The notes under the pieces: generated by a model
Told to the model about the DNA's origin: nothing
Seen by the model: the letters and a program-made list of their open reading frames with translations, nothing else
The model's database searches: none
NCBI GenBank assembly: GCA_910588905.1
Contig: CAJURZ010000007.1
Coordinates: forward strand, 25,461-89,460
Length of the DNA stretch: 64,000 bases
Reading direction: 5' to 3'
Source: an uncultured Eggerthellaceae bacterium
GTDB taxonomy: Bacteria > Actinomycetota > Coriobacteriia > Coriobacteriales > Eggerthellaceae
In this document: positions 9,166 to 17,556 of the stretch, piece by piece
Numbering within the stretch: the first letter of the stretch is position 1
Layout: every line of letters begins with the position of its first letter
Made by a program: the position numbers and the translations under genes

Positions 9166-10434
9166 CTAGTCCAATCCGATATAGGCCGGATATGCCGATT
9201 CACCGTGCTCTGAGATATCCAATCCGAGCGCTTCGGCCTCATCGCTCACTCGCAAGCTCCCCTTGTAGCATGCCTTCAGGACCAGCCCGATGATGACGTC
9301 TAGCACCCCTACGAATGCGATGGTGACGACGATGCCCAGGATCTGCGCCCCCAACAGCGTCAGGTCCCCGGTATAGATGAGCCCACCGGATCCCGTCCAC
9401 GAGAGCTCCGGCACGCAGAAGATGCCGGTGAGGATGCCGCCGAGGATCCCGCCGACGCAATGGCAACCGAAGGCATCCAAGGCGTCGTCATAGCCGAAGA
9501 GCCTCTTGGCATGGGAGATGGCCAGATAGCAGACGGGTGACGCGAACAGGCCCATGAGAAGGGCTGCCCACGGCTCCACAAAGCCTGCAGCTGGAGTGAT
9601 TACCACAAGGCCAGCCACGAGCCCCGTACAAGCCCCGATGAGCGTCGGCTTCTTGACGATGATGCGCTCCACGATCATCCATGAGACGATGCCCGCGCCA
9701 GATGCGCACACCGTGTTCACCAAAGCGAGCGCAGCCACCCCGTCAGGGGCGAAGGCGCTGCCTGCATTGAAGCCGAACCAGCCGAACCACAGAAGCGCTG
9801 CTCCTAAGGCGACGAAGGGCACGTTATGCGGACGATAGCTCATGGCGCCGAAGCCCTTGCGCTTGCCACAGAGGATGCAGAGGATGAGCGCTGTGAGGCC
9901 GCTGGATATATGGACGACATCGCCGCCAGCGAAGTCGAGGGCGCCGATCATACCACCGATGAGCGAAGCTTCCCCACCCCAGACCATGTGCGCCAGGACC
10001 GGATACACCAGGATCGTCCAGAGGAACAGGAATGCCACCACAGCGCCGAATCTCATCCTCCCGGCAACGCCGCCCGTGATGATCGCCGTGGTGATCATGC
10101 AGAAAGCCATCTGGAACACCACATCGATGAGCTGCGGATACGTACCCGTGGGTTGTTCATCGGCTTCGATCAGTGCGAACTCCGTGCTCCCCATGAGCAT
10201 GAGCTGGTCGAACCCACCGAACAACGGATCATCCCCGCTGCCTCCATAGGCGATGGACCAGCCGATCATCGTCCACGTGATAGCCGCTATCCCGATGGCA
10301 GCGAACACCATGATCATCGTATTCCCCACGTTCTTTCGCCTTGACAGGCCACCGTAGAAGAACGCGAGCCCCGGCGTCATGAGCAGCACGAGCATGACGC
10401 ACAGCATCATGAATGCTGATATACCCTCCTCCAT
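9166..10434 (-). CDS. amt: ammonium transporter, Amt family
   Basis: This 422-residue protein has about eleven hydrophobic helices and begins with an out-facing N-terminus. Both pore histidines are present, in DVVHISSG and DAFGCHCVGG, and the Phe-gate region matches the family. It moves ammonium or ammonia across the membrane at low external concentration. The amt-glnB pair is a classic unit in which PII plugs the channel. ATG at 10434 has a purine-rich GGAAGGGAAAG upstream. The region before it (10435-10579) follows dxs and may hold its own promoter. Confidence 0.95.
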   Translation of the reverse strand: MEEGISAFMMLCVMLVLLMTPGLAFFYGGLSRRKNVGNTMIMVFAAIGIAAITWTMIGWSIAYGGSGDDPLFGGFDQLMLMGSTEFALIEADEQPTGTYPQLIDVVFQMAFCMITTAIITGGVAGRMRFGAVVAFLFLWTILVYPVLAHMVWGGEASLIGGMIGALDFAGGDVVHISSGLTALILCILCGKRKGFGAMSYRPHNVPFVALGAALLWFGWFGFNAGSAFAPDGVAALALVNTVCASGAGIVSWMIVERIIVKKPTLIGACTGLVAGLVVITPAAGFVEPWAALLMGLFASPVCYLAISHAKRLFGYDDALDAFGCHCVGGILGGILTGIFCVPELSWTGSGGLIYTGDLTLLGAQILGIVVTIAFVGVLDVIIGLVLKACYKGSLRVSDEAEALGLDISEHGESAYPAYIGLD

Positions 10435-10579
10435 CTCTTTCCCTTCCTCCCCATAAGACCAGTTCCGCAGATGATGGTCTCAGAACAGCAGCGGGGAAGA
10501 GGACGAGCGAGCGCGAATTAATGCACCTGAGCGAAGGTGTTAACCCCAGTGAAGCCTACCGTTCATGAGCTTGTAACAG

Positions 10580-12457
10580 CTACAGGAGATCGCGCACGGC
10601 TGCGCAGATCGAAGGGGCGTCCAGCCCGGCATCCTCAAGGAGCAGCGAGGTGTCCCCTTGCATGGCGAAGCTATCAGGCAATCCGAGCGTCTTGACCCGT
10701 GGCGTGAGCCCTTCAGCTGCCAACAGCTCGAGCACGCCCGAACCGGCACCGCCGATGACGGAACCCTCTTCAAGGGTGATGACAGCACCGCACGCAGCAG
10801 CTTCGCGCACGACCTCAGCATCGATGGGCTTGGCCCAGCGCATGTCATAGACCGCGCAGGCGATCCCTTCTCGGGCAAGCTCCTCTGCTGCCATGAGAGC
10901 TGCCCGCACAGGGCGCCCCCAGGCGAGCAACGCTGCGTCCGCGCCTTTACGCACCTTGAGCGCACGCCCGACATCCAGCAGCTGCGCCTCTCCCGTCCCG
11001 GGCGCATCAGCGCAGCCGCGAGGATAGCGAATGGAAACAGGACCTTCGAGCCTGAGCGCCGTATGCACAGCACTTCTCAGCTCATCCGCATCCGAGGGAA
11101 CCAGGACCCGCATGGAGGGGATGAGCCGCATGAAGGCTATATCGAAGGCACCATGATGAGTGGGGCCATCATCGCCCACAAGCCCAGCCCGGTCCAAGGC
11201 GAAGATCACATCACGCTTCGCAAGGGCCACGTCTATGACCACCTGGTCCAACGCCCGCTGCATGAAGGTGGAATAGATGGCTACCACCGGCTTCAGCCCC
11301 GCTGCTGCCAGGCCGGAAGCCATGCCCACCGCTTGCTCCTCGGCGATGCCCACATCGATGAATCGCTCAGGAAAGCGCTCGTGGAACGGCCGCAGACCCG
11401 TTCCTTCCTCCATGGCTGCAGTGATGGCCACGATGCGCTCATCGGCCTCTGCCTCCTGGACGAGAGCGCTTCCGAAGACATCCGTGAACTTCGGTCCGGG
11501 AGCAGGCTTGGGATACGTCTCTCCGGTTGCAGGATTGTAGGGGCTGATGCCATGGAAACGGACGGGGTCCGCCTCGGCCGGTCCATAGCCTGCCCCTTTC
11601 TTGGTGACTGCGTGGATGAGCACGGGGCAATCCATAGGGAGCACCAGCTGGAGCATCTCCTGCATCTCAGCGATGCTGTTGCCGTTGATAGGCGGTGTGC
11701 AGACGATGCCCAACTGCTCATAGATCATGGAATCCGGAAGGAACATGTGCTTCGTGGAATCCTTCATGCGCCGCCCGAGCTCCACGAAGGCGTTGCTCAC
11801 CCGCCCTCCATGCTCCATCCTCTCCTGGATGAAGTCCCGGGTCTGACGGTAGCCGCGGGTGGAGCGGACATTGCCCAGATGACGCATGAGGGCGCCTACA
11901 TTCCGGGAGATGGACATCTCGTTGTCATTCAGGATGATGACCATGGGCAGCTGCTGGCTGCCGATGTAGTTCAAGGCCTCGAAGGCCATGCCCCCGGCCA
12001 GGGCAGCATCGCCGATGATAGCCACTACCCGCTCAGAAGAACCCGTGAGCACCTTCGCCTTCGCGAAACCAGATGCCACCGAGAGGGAATCCGAGGCATG
12101 GCCGGAGGGATGCGTATCGAAGGGGCTCTCTGAGGGTTTCGGGAAACCTGAGAGGCCACCGTAGGCACGGAGGCTGTCGAAGGCACCGAGACGTCCTGTC
12201 ACGAGCTTATGGGCATAGGACTGATGGCCCACATCGAAGACGAGCTTGTCTTCCGGGGCATCCAACACGCTATGACAGGCCAAGATGATCTCGACTGCCC
12301 CGAGAGAAGAAGCCACATGCCCCCCGGTCTTGGAGGTGGTGGCTATGATCTGCTGACGGATCTCTCCCGCCAGGATCCCTAACTCCTCAACGCCCAACAG
12401 GTGGAGGTCTTGGGGGCTAGAGATGCAATCCAGTATGCGCTTATCGGCTGGTCTCAT
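10580..12457 (-). CDS. dxs: 1-deoxy-D-xylulose-5-phosphate synthase
   Basis: Dxs joins pyruvate and glyceraldehyde-3-phosphate in the first step of the MEP isoprenoid pathway. The 625-residue protein has the thiamine-diphosphate motif GDAALAGG...LNDNEMS, the FDVGHQSYAHK substrate segment and the C-terminal transketolase domains. The start is ATG 12457 (MRPADKR), with GAGG 7 nt upstream, giving a 17-nt overlap with xseB; an upstream in-frame ATG at 12484 is less well placed. It is the last gene of the carboxylase operon, as in Bacillus, where accC-yqhY-nusB-xseAB-ispA-dxs is found. Confidence 0.95.
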   Translation of the reverse strand: MRPADKRILDCISSPQDLHLLGVEELGILAGEIRQQIIATTSKTGGHVASSLGAVEIILACHSVLDAPEDKLVFDVGHQSYAHKLVTGRLGAFDSLRAYGGLSGFPKPSESPFDTHPSGHASDSLSVASGFAKAKVLTGSSERVVAIIGDAALAGGMAFEALNYIGSQQLPMVIILNDNEMSISRNVGALMRHLGNVRSTRGYRQTRDFIQERMEHGGRVSNAFVELGRRMKDSTKHMFLPDSMIYEQLGIVCTPPINGNSIAEMQEMLQLVLPMDCPVLIHAVTKKGAGYGPAEADPVRFHGISPYNPATGETYPKPAPGPKFTDVFGSALVQEAEADERIVAITAAMEEGTGLRPFHERFPERFIDVGIAEEQAVGMASGLAAAGLKPVVAIYSTFMQRALDQVVIDVALAKRDVIFALDRAGLVGDDGPTHHGAFDIAFMRLIPSMRVLVPSDADELRSAVHTALRLEGPVSIRYPRGCADAPGTGEAQLLDVGRALKVRKGADAALLAWGRPVRAALMAAEELAREGIACAVYDMRWAKPIDAEVVREAAACGAVITLEEGSVIGGAGSGVLELLAAEGLTPRVKTLGLPDSFAMQGDTSLLLEDAGLDAPSICAAVRDLL

Positions 12458-12704
12458 CTTCTTGCCTCGGCTCACTGGCCTCAACAGGCATGTCTTGAGA
12501 GGGCTCCTCTGCCTCTGGTTCGGCAGAGGGCTCTTGGGCGTCTGGCTGGATATCCTGTTCGCTTACCTCGCAGGCATGGAGTCCTAAGGTGACCGCCTCC
12601 TCGAAGAGCGCGAGTGCCTCATCCAAAGAGATGCTCTCATCTTCTACCTGAGAGGCTATCTCCTCCAGCCGGGCTTTGGAATCATCGAATGTCATGGTGC
12701 TCAT
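12441..12704 (-). CDS. xseB: exodeoxyribonuclease VII small subunit with acidic tail
   Basis: The first 50 residues (FDDSKARLEEIASQVE, then SLDEALALFEEAV) are the XseB helical hairpin that binds the XseA catalytic subunit. About 35 further residues form a Pro/Glu-rich acidic tail not needed in the family. The ATG overlaps the nusB stop by 4 nt (ATGA) and has a GGGGG motif 7 nt upstream. No xseA is adjacent, although xseA normally precedes xseB in this operon context; it must be elsewhere or missing. Confidence 0.85.
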   Translation of the reverse strand: MSTMTFDDSKARLEEIASQVEDESISLDEALALFEEAVTLGLHACEVSEQDIQPDAQEPSAEPEAEEPSQDMPVEASEPRQEDETSR

Positions 12705-13159
12705 TGGCCATCCCCCTCTTGGCAGACCACCTCATCGGGCACCTCCGCCTCCATCTGACGAGCCACGCTGCCCAGCATCCCGTTGACGAACTTAGGGGAG
12801 TCATCCTCACAGCCGAAGCACTTCGCCAGCTCGACCGCTTCGTTGATGGAAACGGAGATAGGCACTTCATCCACGTGGAGCATCTCGAACAAGGCGATGC
12901 GGATGATGGTCACATCCATCAGCGGCATGCGCTCTAAGGTCCAGTTCTTCGCCAGGCGAGAGATGATGGCGTCTATCTCAGCGCCGCGTTCCTCTATCCC
13001 TGAGATCAACCGAAGAGAATAGTCTGTCAGTGGATGCTCCAGGCAATCCACCAGACCGTCCTTCAATAGATCGGCAGCGCTCATCTCCCGGATGGCAGCC
13101 GAATAGAGGACCTGAGCAGCGGCCCGGCGAGCCGCTGTCCTCTCATGCTTGCGCGCCAC
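12701..13159 (-). CDS. nusB: transcription antitermination factor NusB
   Basis: NusB (152 aa) binds boxA RNA with S10 (NusE) in rRNA antitermination. The Arg-rich N-terminus (RTAARRAAAQVLYS) and the C-terminal PISVSINEAVELAKCF ... FVNGMLGSVAR segment are diagnostic. The gene lies 6 nt after the Gls24-type gene and overlaps xseB by 4 nt. Confidence 0.95.
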   Translation of the reverse strand: MARKHERTAARRAAAQVLYSAAIREMSAADLLKDGLVDCLEHPLTDYSLRLISGIEERGAEIDAIISRLAKNWTLERMPLMDVTIIRIALFEMLHVDEVPISVSINEAVELAKCFGCEDDSPKFVNGMLGSVARQMEAEVPDEVVCQEGDGQ

Positions 13160-13165
13160 GGAAGG

Positions 13166-13522
13166 CTACCCTTGTGCCGGGAACTGGATGCTGTCGATAT
13201 AGATATCCACCCGGCTCACAGGGATGCCCACTTGCACCATGAGAGCATTCGCGATAGCCTCCCGGAGCTTCTCGGCCAGGTCTGGCAGCACGAATCCGTA
13301 GTAGACGCTGATATGGAGCGCTACCTCCAGGTTGCCCTCCTCATCCCGGGATGTCTCTATCCCTGAGGTAGAAGGGCCCGCCGCGAACATGGCCCGGATA
13401 CCATTGGTGACCGGAGAGCCGATGCTGGCCACACCGTCGGTCTCAGAGACGGTGATGGAGATGATGGTGTCGATGACACCAGGGCCGAGCATCATGTTCT
13501 TCGACGAAGTAGCTTCCGTCAT
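13166..13522 (-). CDS. Asp23/Gls24 family envelope-associated protein
   Basis: This 118-residue protein matches the Asp23/Gls24 (YqhY) fold, including the paired strands around VALHISVYYGFVLPDLAEKLREAI. The family includes alkaline-shock and membrane-anchored proteins, and YqhY is linked genetically to acetyl-CoA carboxylase control in Bacillus. It overlaps the accC stop by 4 nt and precedes nusB, exactly the accC-yqhY-nusB order. The biochemical role remains unknown. Confidence 0.88.
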   Translation of the reverse strand: MTEATSSKNMMLGPGVIDTIISITVSETDGVASIGSPVTNGIRAMFAAGPSTSGIETSRDEEGNLEVALHISVYYGFVLPDLAEKLREAIANALMVQVGIPVSRVDIYIDSIQFPAQG

Positions 13523-14874
13523 AGCAAGTCTCCCATCTGGGTTTCGATGAAATCAGTGGTGGCATCCCCCGCCACGAAGACGGCATCATCCAGCACGCGC
13601 TTATGGAACGGGATGGTGGTGGCCACTCCCTCGATCTGGAATTCATCCAAGGCCCGCTTGGCCCGGGCGATGGCTTCCGCCCTGTCTTGGCCATGGACGA
13701 TCACCTTGGCCAAGAGCGAATCGTAGTAGGGGGATATCTTGGACCCCTCTTCCACGAACGTCTCCACCCGCACTCCAGGGCCTGCCGGAAGGCGGAACCG
13801 GGTGACCGTACCCGGCGAAGGCCGGAAGGAGTGGTCAGGGTCCTCAGCGTTGATGCGCATCTCTATGGCGTGACCCTCGGGAGTGAACGGAGCGCGCTCG
13901 GCGCAGCTGATGGGCTCACCCGCTGCGATGCGGATCTGCTCCTTGATGATATCCGTATTCGTGATCATCTCGGTGACAGGATGCTCCACCTGAACGCGCG
14001 TATTCATCTCCATGAAATAGAAGTCGCCGCGCTCATCCAGGAGGAATTCGATGGTGCCCGCATTGCGGTAGTCCACCGCCCGCACAGCGCGGATGGCGGC
14101 CACCCCCATCTGACGCCGGGTGTCCTCATCCAAAGCAGGAGAGGGCGCCTCTTCGATGAGCTTCTGATGCCTGCGCTGGATGGAGCAGTCCCGCTCGCAG
14201 AGCGCGATGCGGTTCTCGAAATCATCTGCCAGCACCTGGATCTCAACGTGACGAGGCCTGAGCACCAGCTTCTCCAGATAGACGCCGTCGTCACCGAAGG
14301 CGGCAGCGGCTTCGGTGCGCGCAGCCTTGTACTGACTCTCCAGCTCTTCGGGCGTATGGGCTTCCCGCATGCCCTTACCGCCGCCACCGGCCGTAGCCTT
14401 GATGAGCACGGGATACCCCACAGCCTCAGCGAAGGCACGCGCCTCTTCCACGGTGTCACACAGACCATCGGAGCCGGGCACGGTGGGAACACCGCAGGCG
14501 GTCATGGTCTTGCGGGCCGTGGCCTTGTCCCCCATCTTCTCGATGCACTCAGCCGAAGGGCCGATGAAGACGATGTCATTCTCTTCGCAAAGACGGGCGA
14601 ACTCAGCGTTCTCAGCCAGGAAGCCATACCCGGGATGGATGGCCTCGGCCCCGGTGGCCTTGGCTGCCTCGATGATGTTGCCCATCTGAAGGTAGCTCTG
14701 GGTAGAAGGCGCTGGACCGATGCAGACCGCCTCATCTGCATAGCGGACGGGCAGGGTGTCGGCGTCTTCGGTGGAATAGACCGCGACCGTCTTCACACCC
14801 AGCTCCCGAGCGGCGCGCATGACGCGCAGCGCTACCTCGCCCCGATTCGCAACGAGTATCTTCTGGAACATCAT
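13519..14874 (-). CDS. accC: biotin carboxylase subunit
   Basis: This 451-residue ATP-grasp enzyme carboxylates biotin using ATP and bicarbonate. KILVANRGEVALRV at the N-terminus, the glycine-rich ATP loop (GGGGKGM), HPVTEMIT and RINAED motifs are all present. Its ATG overlaps the TGA of the upstream carboxyltransferase-biotin carrier gene, so the two make a two-protein biotin carboxylase system. The partner carboxyltransferase is of the pyruvate type, so the complex is probably a two-subunit pyruvate carboxylase, although the subunit could also serve acetyl-CoA carboxylase. Confidence 0.94.
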   Translation of the reverse strand: MMFQKILVANRGEVALRVMRAARELGVKTVAVYSTEDADTLPVRYADEAVCIGPAPSTQSYLQMGNIIEAAKATGAEAIHPGYGFLAENAEFARLCEENDIVFIGPSAECIEKMGDKATARKTMTACGVPTVPGSDGLCDTVEEARAFAEAVGYPVLIKATAGGGGKGMREAHTPEELESQYKAARTEAAAAFGDDGVYLEKLVLRPRHVEIQVLADDFENRIALCERDCSIQRRHQKLIEEAPSPALDEDTRRQMGVAAIRAVRAVDYRNAGTIEFLLDERGDFYFMEMNTRVQVEHPVTEMITNTDIIKEQIRIAAGEPISCAERAPFTPEGHAIEMRINAEDPDHSFRPSPGTVTRFRLPAGPGVRVETFVEEGSKISPYYDSLLAKVIVHGQDRAEAIARAKRALDEFQIEGVATTIPFHKRVLDDAVFVAGDATTDFIETQMGDLL

Positions 14875-16757
14875 GCCTGCTCCGGGGGAATGGTCTTAGC
14901 CTGATCATGGGGCTCGATGTAGAAGAGCACCGTGCCGAACTCCACGGGCGTGGCATCCTCAAGGCACACCTCGCGCACGGTACCCATCTCTTCGGCGGTG
15001 ATCTCGTTCATGAGCTTCATGGCCTCTACGATGCAGAGGGTCTCGCCAGCAGCCACTTCGTCCCCTACCTTGACGAAGGGGGGCTCTCCGGGAGCCGGGG
15101 CCTCATAGTAGGTACCCACCATAGGTGCCGTGACCTTGTACCAGGTGGAAGGATGCTCTGCCTCTTCGGCGGGAGCAGCCGGAGCCGCCTGAGCTGCGGG
15201 AGCCGCTGCCGCAGGAGCAGCCGGCACTGCGGCCGCCTGGACCGGAACACCCTCGCCGGGCATGCGGATGGCTACGCGTACGCCCTCTTCCTCTACGACG
15301 ATCTCTCCCACGCCGCTCTCTTGGGCCAGCTCTGCCAGCTGCCTGATCTGGTTGATGTCCACGTAATCGTCCTCCTTGGTATCCGAAGACTCCTGTTCCA
15401 ACATGAAATCGACACGTTCGGATGTGCGATGCTTGCTCAGATAGGTGCGCGCCTCATTGGGGAAGAGCGCGTACATGAGCACGTCCTCTTCGCTATGGGC
15501 GAGATCGCCTATCTCTTCGGCCACCTGCTCATAGGTAGTGGTAGCCAGCGTGCCCGGAGCCACGTCCGGGTCGAGGATCTCTTGACCATCAGTCACCTTC
15601 GCCACGATGGCGGGATCCATGCGACCGGGAGCCTTCCCATAGAAGCCGCAGATGTAATCCTTCATCTCCTTGCTGATGACGCTCCAACGCTTGCCCGTGA
15701 GCACGTTGAAGACCGCCTGAGTGCCCACGATCTGGGACAAGGGCGTGACCAGCGGCGGATAGCCCACCTCTGCCCGCACCTTCGGGATCTCCGCCATCAC
15801 CTCAGGGAGGCGATCCCGGGCCTTCTGGACTTCCAGCTGGCTCATGAGGTTGCTCATCATGCCGCCGGGTACCTGATGGGAGAAGACCTTCATGTGGGTG
15901 AGCGAGGAGACGCCGCGCTTGTAATGGCCGCGCTTGCGCATCTCCTCCCAGTATTCGGATATCTCGAAGAGCAGGTCAAGATCGAGACCGGTGTCATAGC
16001 GGCTCTCCTGGAAGGCGGCCACGATCATCTCCACCGCCGGGTGGGAGTTGCCGAAGGCCAGCGGCGCATGGGCCGTATCCGCGATGGCCGCCCCGGCTTC
16101 TGCCGCCTTGATGATGTTGGCCGGAGCCATGCCGCCTACGTAATGGCAATGGATGTGCACTGGCAGGCCCACTTCAGCGTTGAAGGCCTTCACCATGCGC
16201 TCCGTGCGGTAGGGGGTGAGCATGCCCGCCATGTCCTTGATGGCGATGCTGTCCGCCCCCAGATCCTTCAGGGCCTGGCCGTATTCCAGGAAGCTGTCCA
16301 GGGTGTGGACAGGAGATATGGTGTAGGAGATGGCTCCTTCGAAGTGAGCACCGCATTCCCTGATGGCCTCGGCATTGTCGACCACGTTGCGGATGTCATT
16401 CAGAGCATCGAACACACGGAAGACCTCGATGCCATTGCGATGAGCCGCCTGGATGAAGTGGAACACGATATCCCGGGAGTAATGCTTGTACCCCACCAGA
16501 TTCTGCCCACGAGAGAGCATGGACAGCGGTGTGTTCGGCGTATTGGCCTTGATGGAGCGCAGCCGCTCCCAGGGATTCTCATCCAGGAAGCGCAAGCAGG
16601 AATCGAACGTGGCGCCGCCCCAGGCTTCGATGGCCCAGTAACCCACCTTATCCATCTTGGGGAGGATGGGGAGCATCTCGCCTATCTGCATGCGCGTGGC
16701 CCAAAGGCTCTGCTGGCCGTCACGGATGGTGGTATCCATTATCTGAAGTCTGGCCAC
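14871..16757 (-). CDS. pyruvate/oxaloacetate-type carboxyltransferase fused to AccB-like biotin carrier
   Basis: The 628 residues begin with an HMGL-like carboxyltransferase domain (DTTIRDGQQSLWATRM, metal-binding HCHYVGG), continue with the conserved carboxylase domain to about residue 450, then carry a helix resembling the AccB N-terminus (about 460-495), an Ala/Pro linker and a biotinyl domain with EAMKLMNE. This matches OadA/PycB proteins. There are no OadB or OadG membrane genes nearby, so anaplerotic pyruvate carboxylation with AccC is more likely than sodium-pumping decarboxylation (inference). ATG at 16757 follows GGAGG. It heads the operon running to dxs. Confidence 0.9.
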   Translation of the reverse strand: MARLQIMDTTIRDGQQSLWATRMQIGEMLPILPKMDKVGYWAIEAWGGATFDSCLRFLDENPWERLRSIKANTPNTPLSMLSRGQNLVGYKHYSRDIVFHFIQAAHRNGIEVFRVFDALNDIRNVVDNAEAIRECGAHFEGAISYTISPVHTLDSFLEYGQALKDLGADSIAIKDMAGMLTPYRTERMVKAFNAEVGLPVHIHCHYVGGMAPANIIKAAEAGAAIADTAHAPLAFGNSHPAVEMIVAAFQESRYDTGLDLDLLFEISEYWEEMRKRGHYKRGVSSLTHMKVFSHQVPGGMMSNLMSQLEVQKARDRLPEVMAEIPKVRAEVGYPPLVTPLSQIVGTQAVFNVLTGKRWSVISKEMKDYICGFYGKAPGRMDPAIVAKVTDGQEILDPDVAPGTLATTTYEQVAEEIGDLAHSEEDVLMYALFPNEARTYLSKHRTSERVDFMLEQESSDTKEDDYVDINQIRQLAELAQESGVGEIVVEEEGVRVAIRMPGEGVPVQAAAVPAAPAAAAPAAQAAPAAPAEEAEHPSTWYKVTAPMVGTYYEAPAPGEPPFVKVGDEVAAGETLCIVEAMKLMNEITAEEMGTVREVCLEDATPVEFGTVLFYIEPHDQAKTIPPEQA

Positions 16758-16810
16758 AGGCGCACCTCCTTCATTCGCGTATCAAAGAACCCTTCTGTTT
16801 CGAACGTCCC

Positions 16811-16816
16811 ATTATA
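16811..16816 (-). promoter_or_regulatory. candidate -10 element (TATAAT) of the carboxylase-dxs operon
   Basis: A perfect TATAAT on the minus strand lies 53 nt upstream of the carboxyltransferase start, just after the efp terminator hairpin. No clear -35 hexamer is seen at standard spacing, so this is a tentative call. Confidence 0.4.
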
Positions 16817-16817
16817 G

Positions 16818-16851
16818 AGGAAAGGACACCGGTCCGAGAGCCAGTGTCCTT
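16818..16851 (-). terminator. intrinsic terminator after efp
   Basis: Minus-strand stem AAGGACAC/GTGTCCTT (16822-16851, 8 bp, 14-nt loop) followed by TTCCTCT. It separates the ftsE-efp block from the carboxylase operon. Confidence 0.6.
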
Positions 16852-16874
16852 GAACGGCTTGATGTCAGATCAGG

Positions 16875-17438
16875 TTAGACGCGCTTGATGAACCGCCCGT
16901 CGCGGGTATCCATCTGGAGCACATCCCCTATCTCGATGAACGTGGGCACCTGCACCTCTATGCCCGTCTCCAGGGTAGCGGGCTTGGTGGTGGAGGTAGC
17001 GGTGTCTCCCTTGAAGCCTGGCTCGGTGTGGGTGACCTCCAGTTCGACGAACATGGGCGGCTCGATGGAGATGAGCTCATCCCCTGCGTAGAGCAGGGAA
17101 GCCTCGTCGTTCTCCTTCAGCCACTTCGCAGCCTCACCCACTGTAGCGGCCGGGATGGACATCTGCTCGTAGGTGTCATTGTCCATGAAATAGAAGTCAG
17201 AGCCATCGTTGTAGAGGTACTGCATCTTCTTCGTCTCCAGGCGGACGGAGTCGAACTTGGTACCGGAATTGAACGTGTAATCCACCACGCGACCGGTCTT
17301 GATGTCCTTGAGCTTCGTGCGAACGAAGGCGCCACCCTTGCCGGGCTTCACATGCTGGAACTCAACGATGGTGCACATCTTGCCATTATTGACGATGCAC
17401 ATGCCGTTCCTGAAATCTGCTGTAGATACGCTTGCCAC
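16875..17438 (-). CDS. efp: elongation factor P
   Basis: EF-P (187 aa) relieves ribosome stalling at polyproline. The KOW-like domain has the modification loop VKPGKGGAF with lysine at the tip, and the two OB domains end with GDVLQMDTRDGRFIKRV. I start at GTG 17438 (ASVSTADFRNG) because AAAGGA lies 8 nt upstream and EF-P proteins start about there; an ATG 7 codons upstream lacks a ribosome site. A lysine at the loop tip, not arginine, excludes EarP-type rhamnosylation. It follows rnr after 118 nt. Confidence 0.95.
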   Translation of the reverse strand: MASVSTADFRNGMCIVNNGKMCTIVEFQHVKPGKGGAFVRTKLKDIKTGRVVDYTFNSGTKFDSVRLETKKMQYLYNDGSDFYFMDNDTYEQMSIPAATVGEAAKWLKENDEASLLYAGDELISIEPPMFVELEVTHTEPGFKGDTATSTTKPATLETGIEVQVPTFIEIGDVLQMDTRDGRFIKRV

Positions 17439-17556
17439 TTGCTTATTCCTTTCGACCATGCTTGGATGTGGTTCTCATTATAGGCCCATCTTGCCCCGTA
17501 GGTAGCGAGGGTTTGAGGTCGCGCACCTCAGCTGCGGCATCAGACGGCCACGAAGC

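Noticed and set aside
10435-10579. GlnR-box-like GTTAC and GAAC words before amt
   Set aside because: The spacing does not follow the 6-nt periodic pattern of known GlnR sites, so I do not call an operator.
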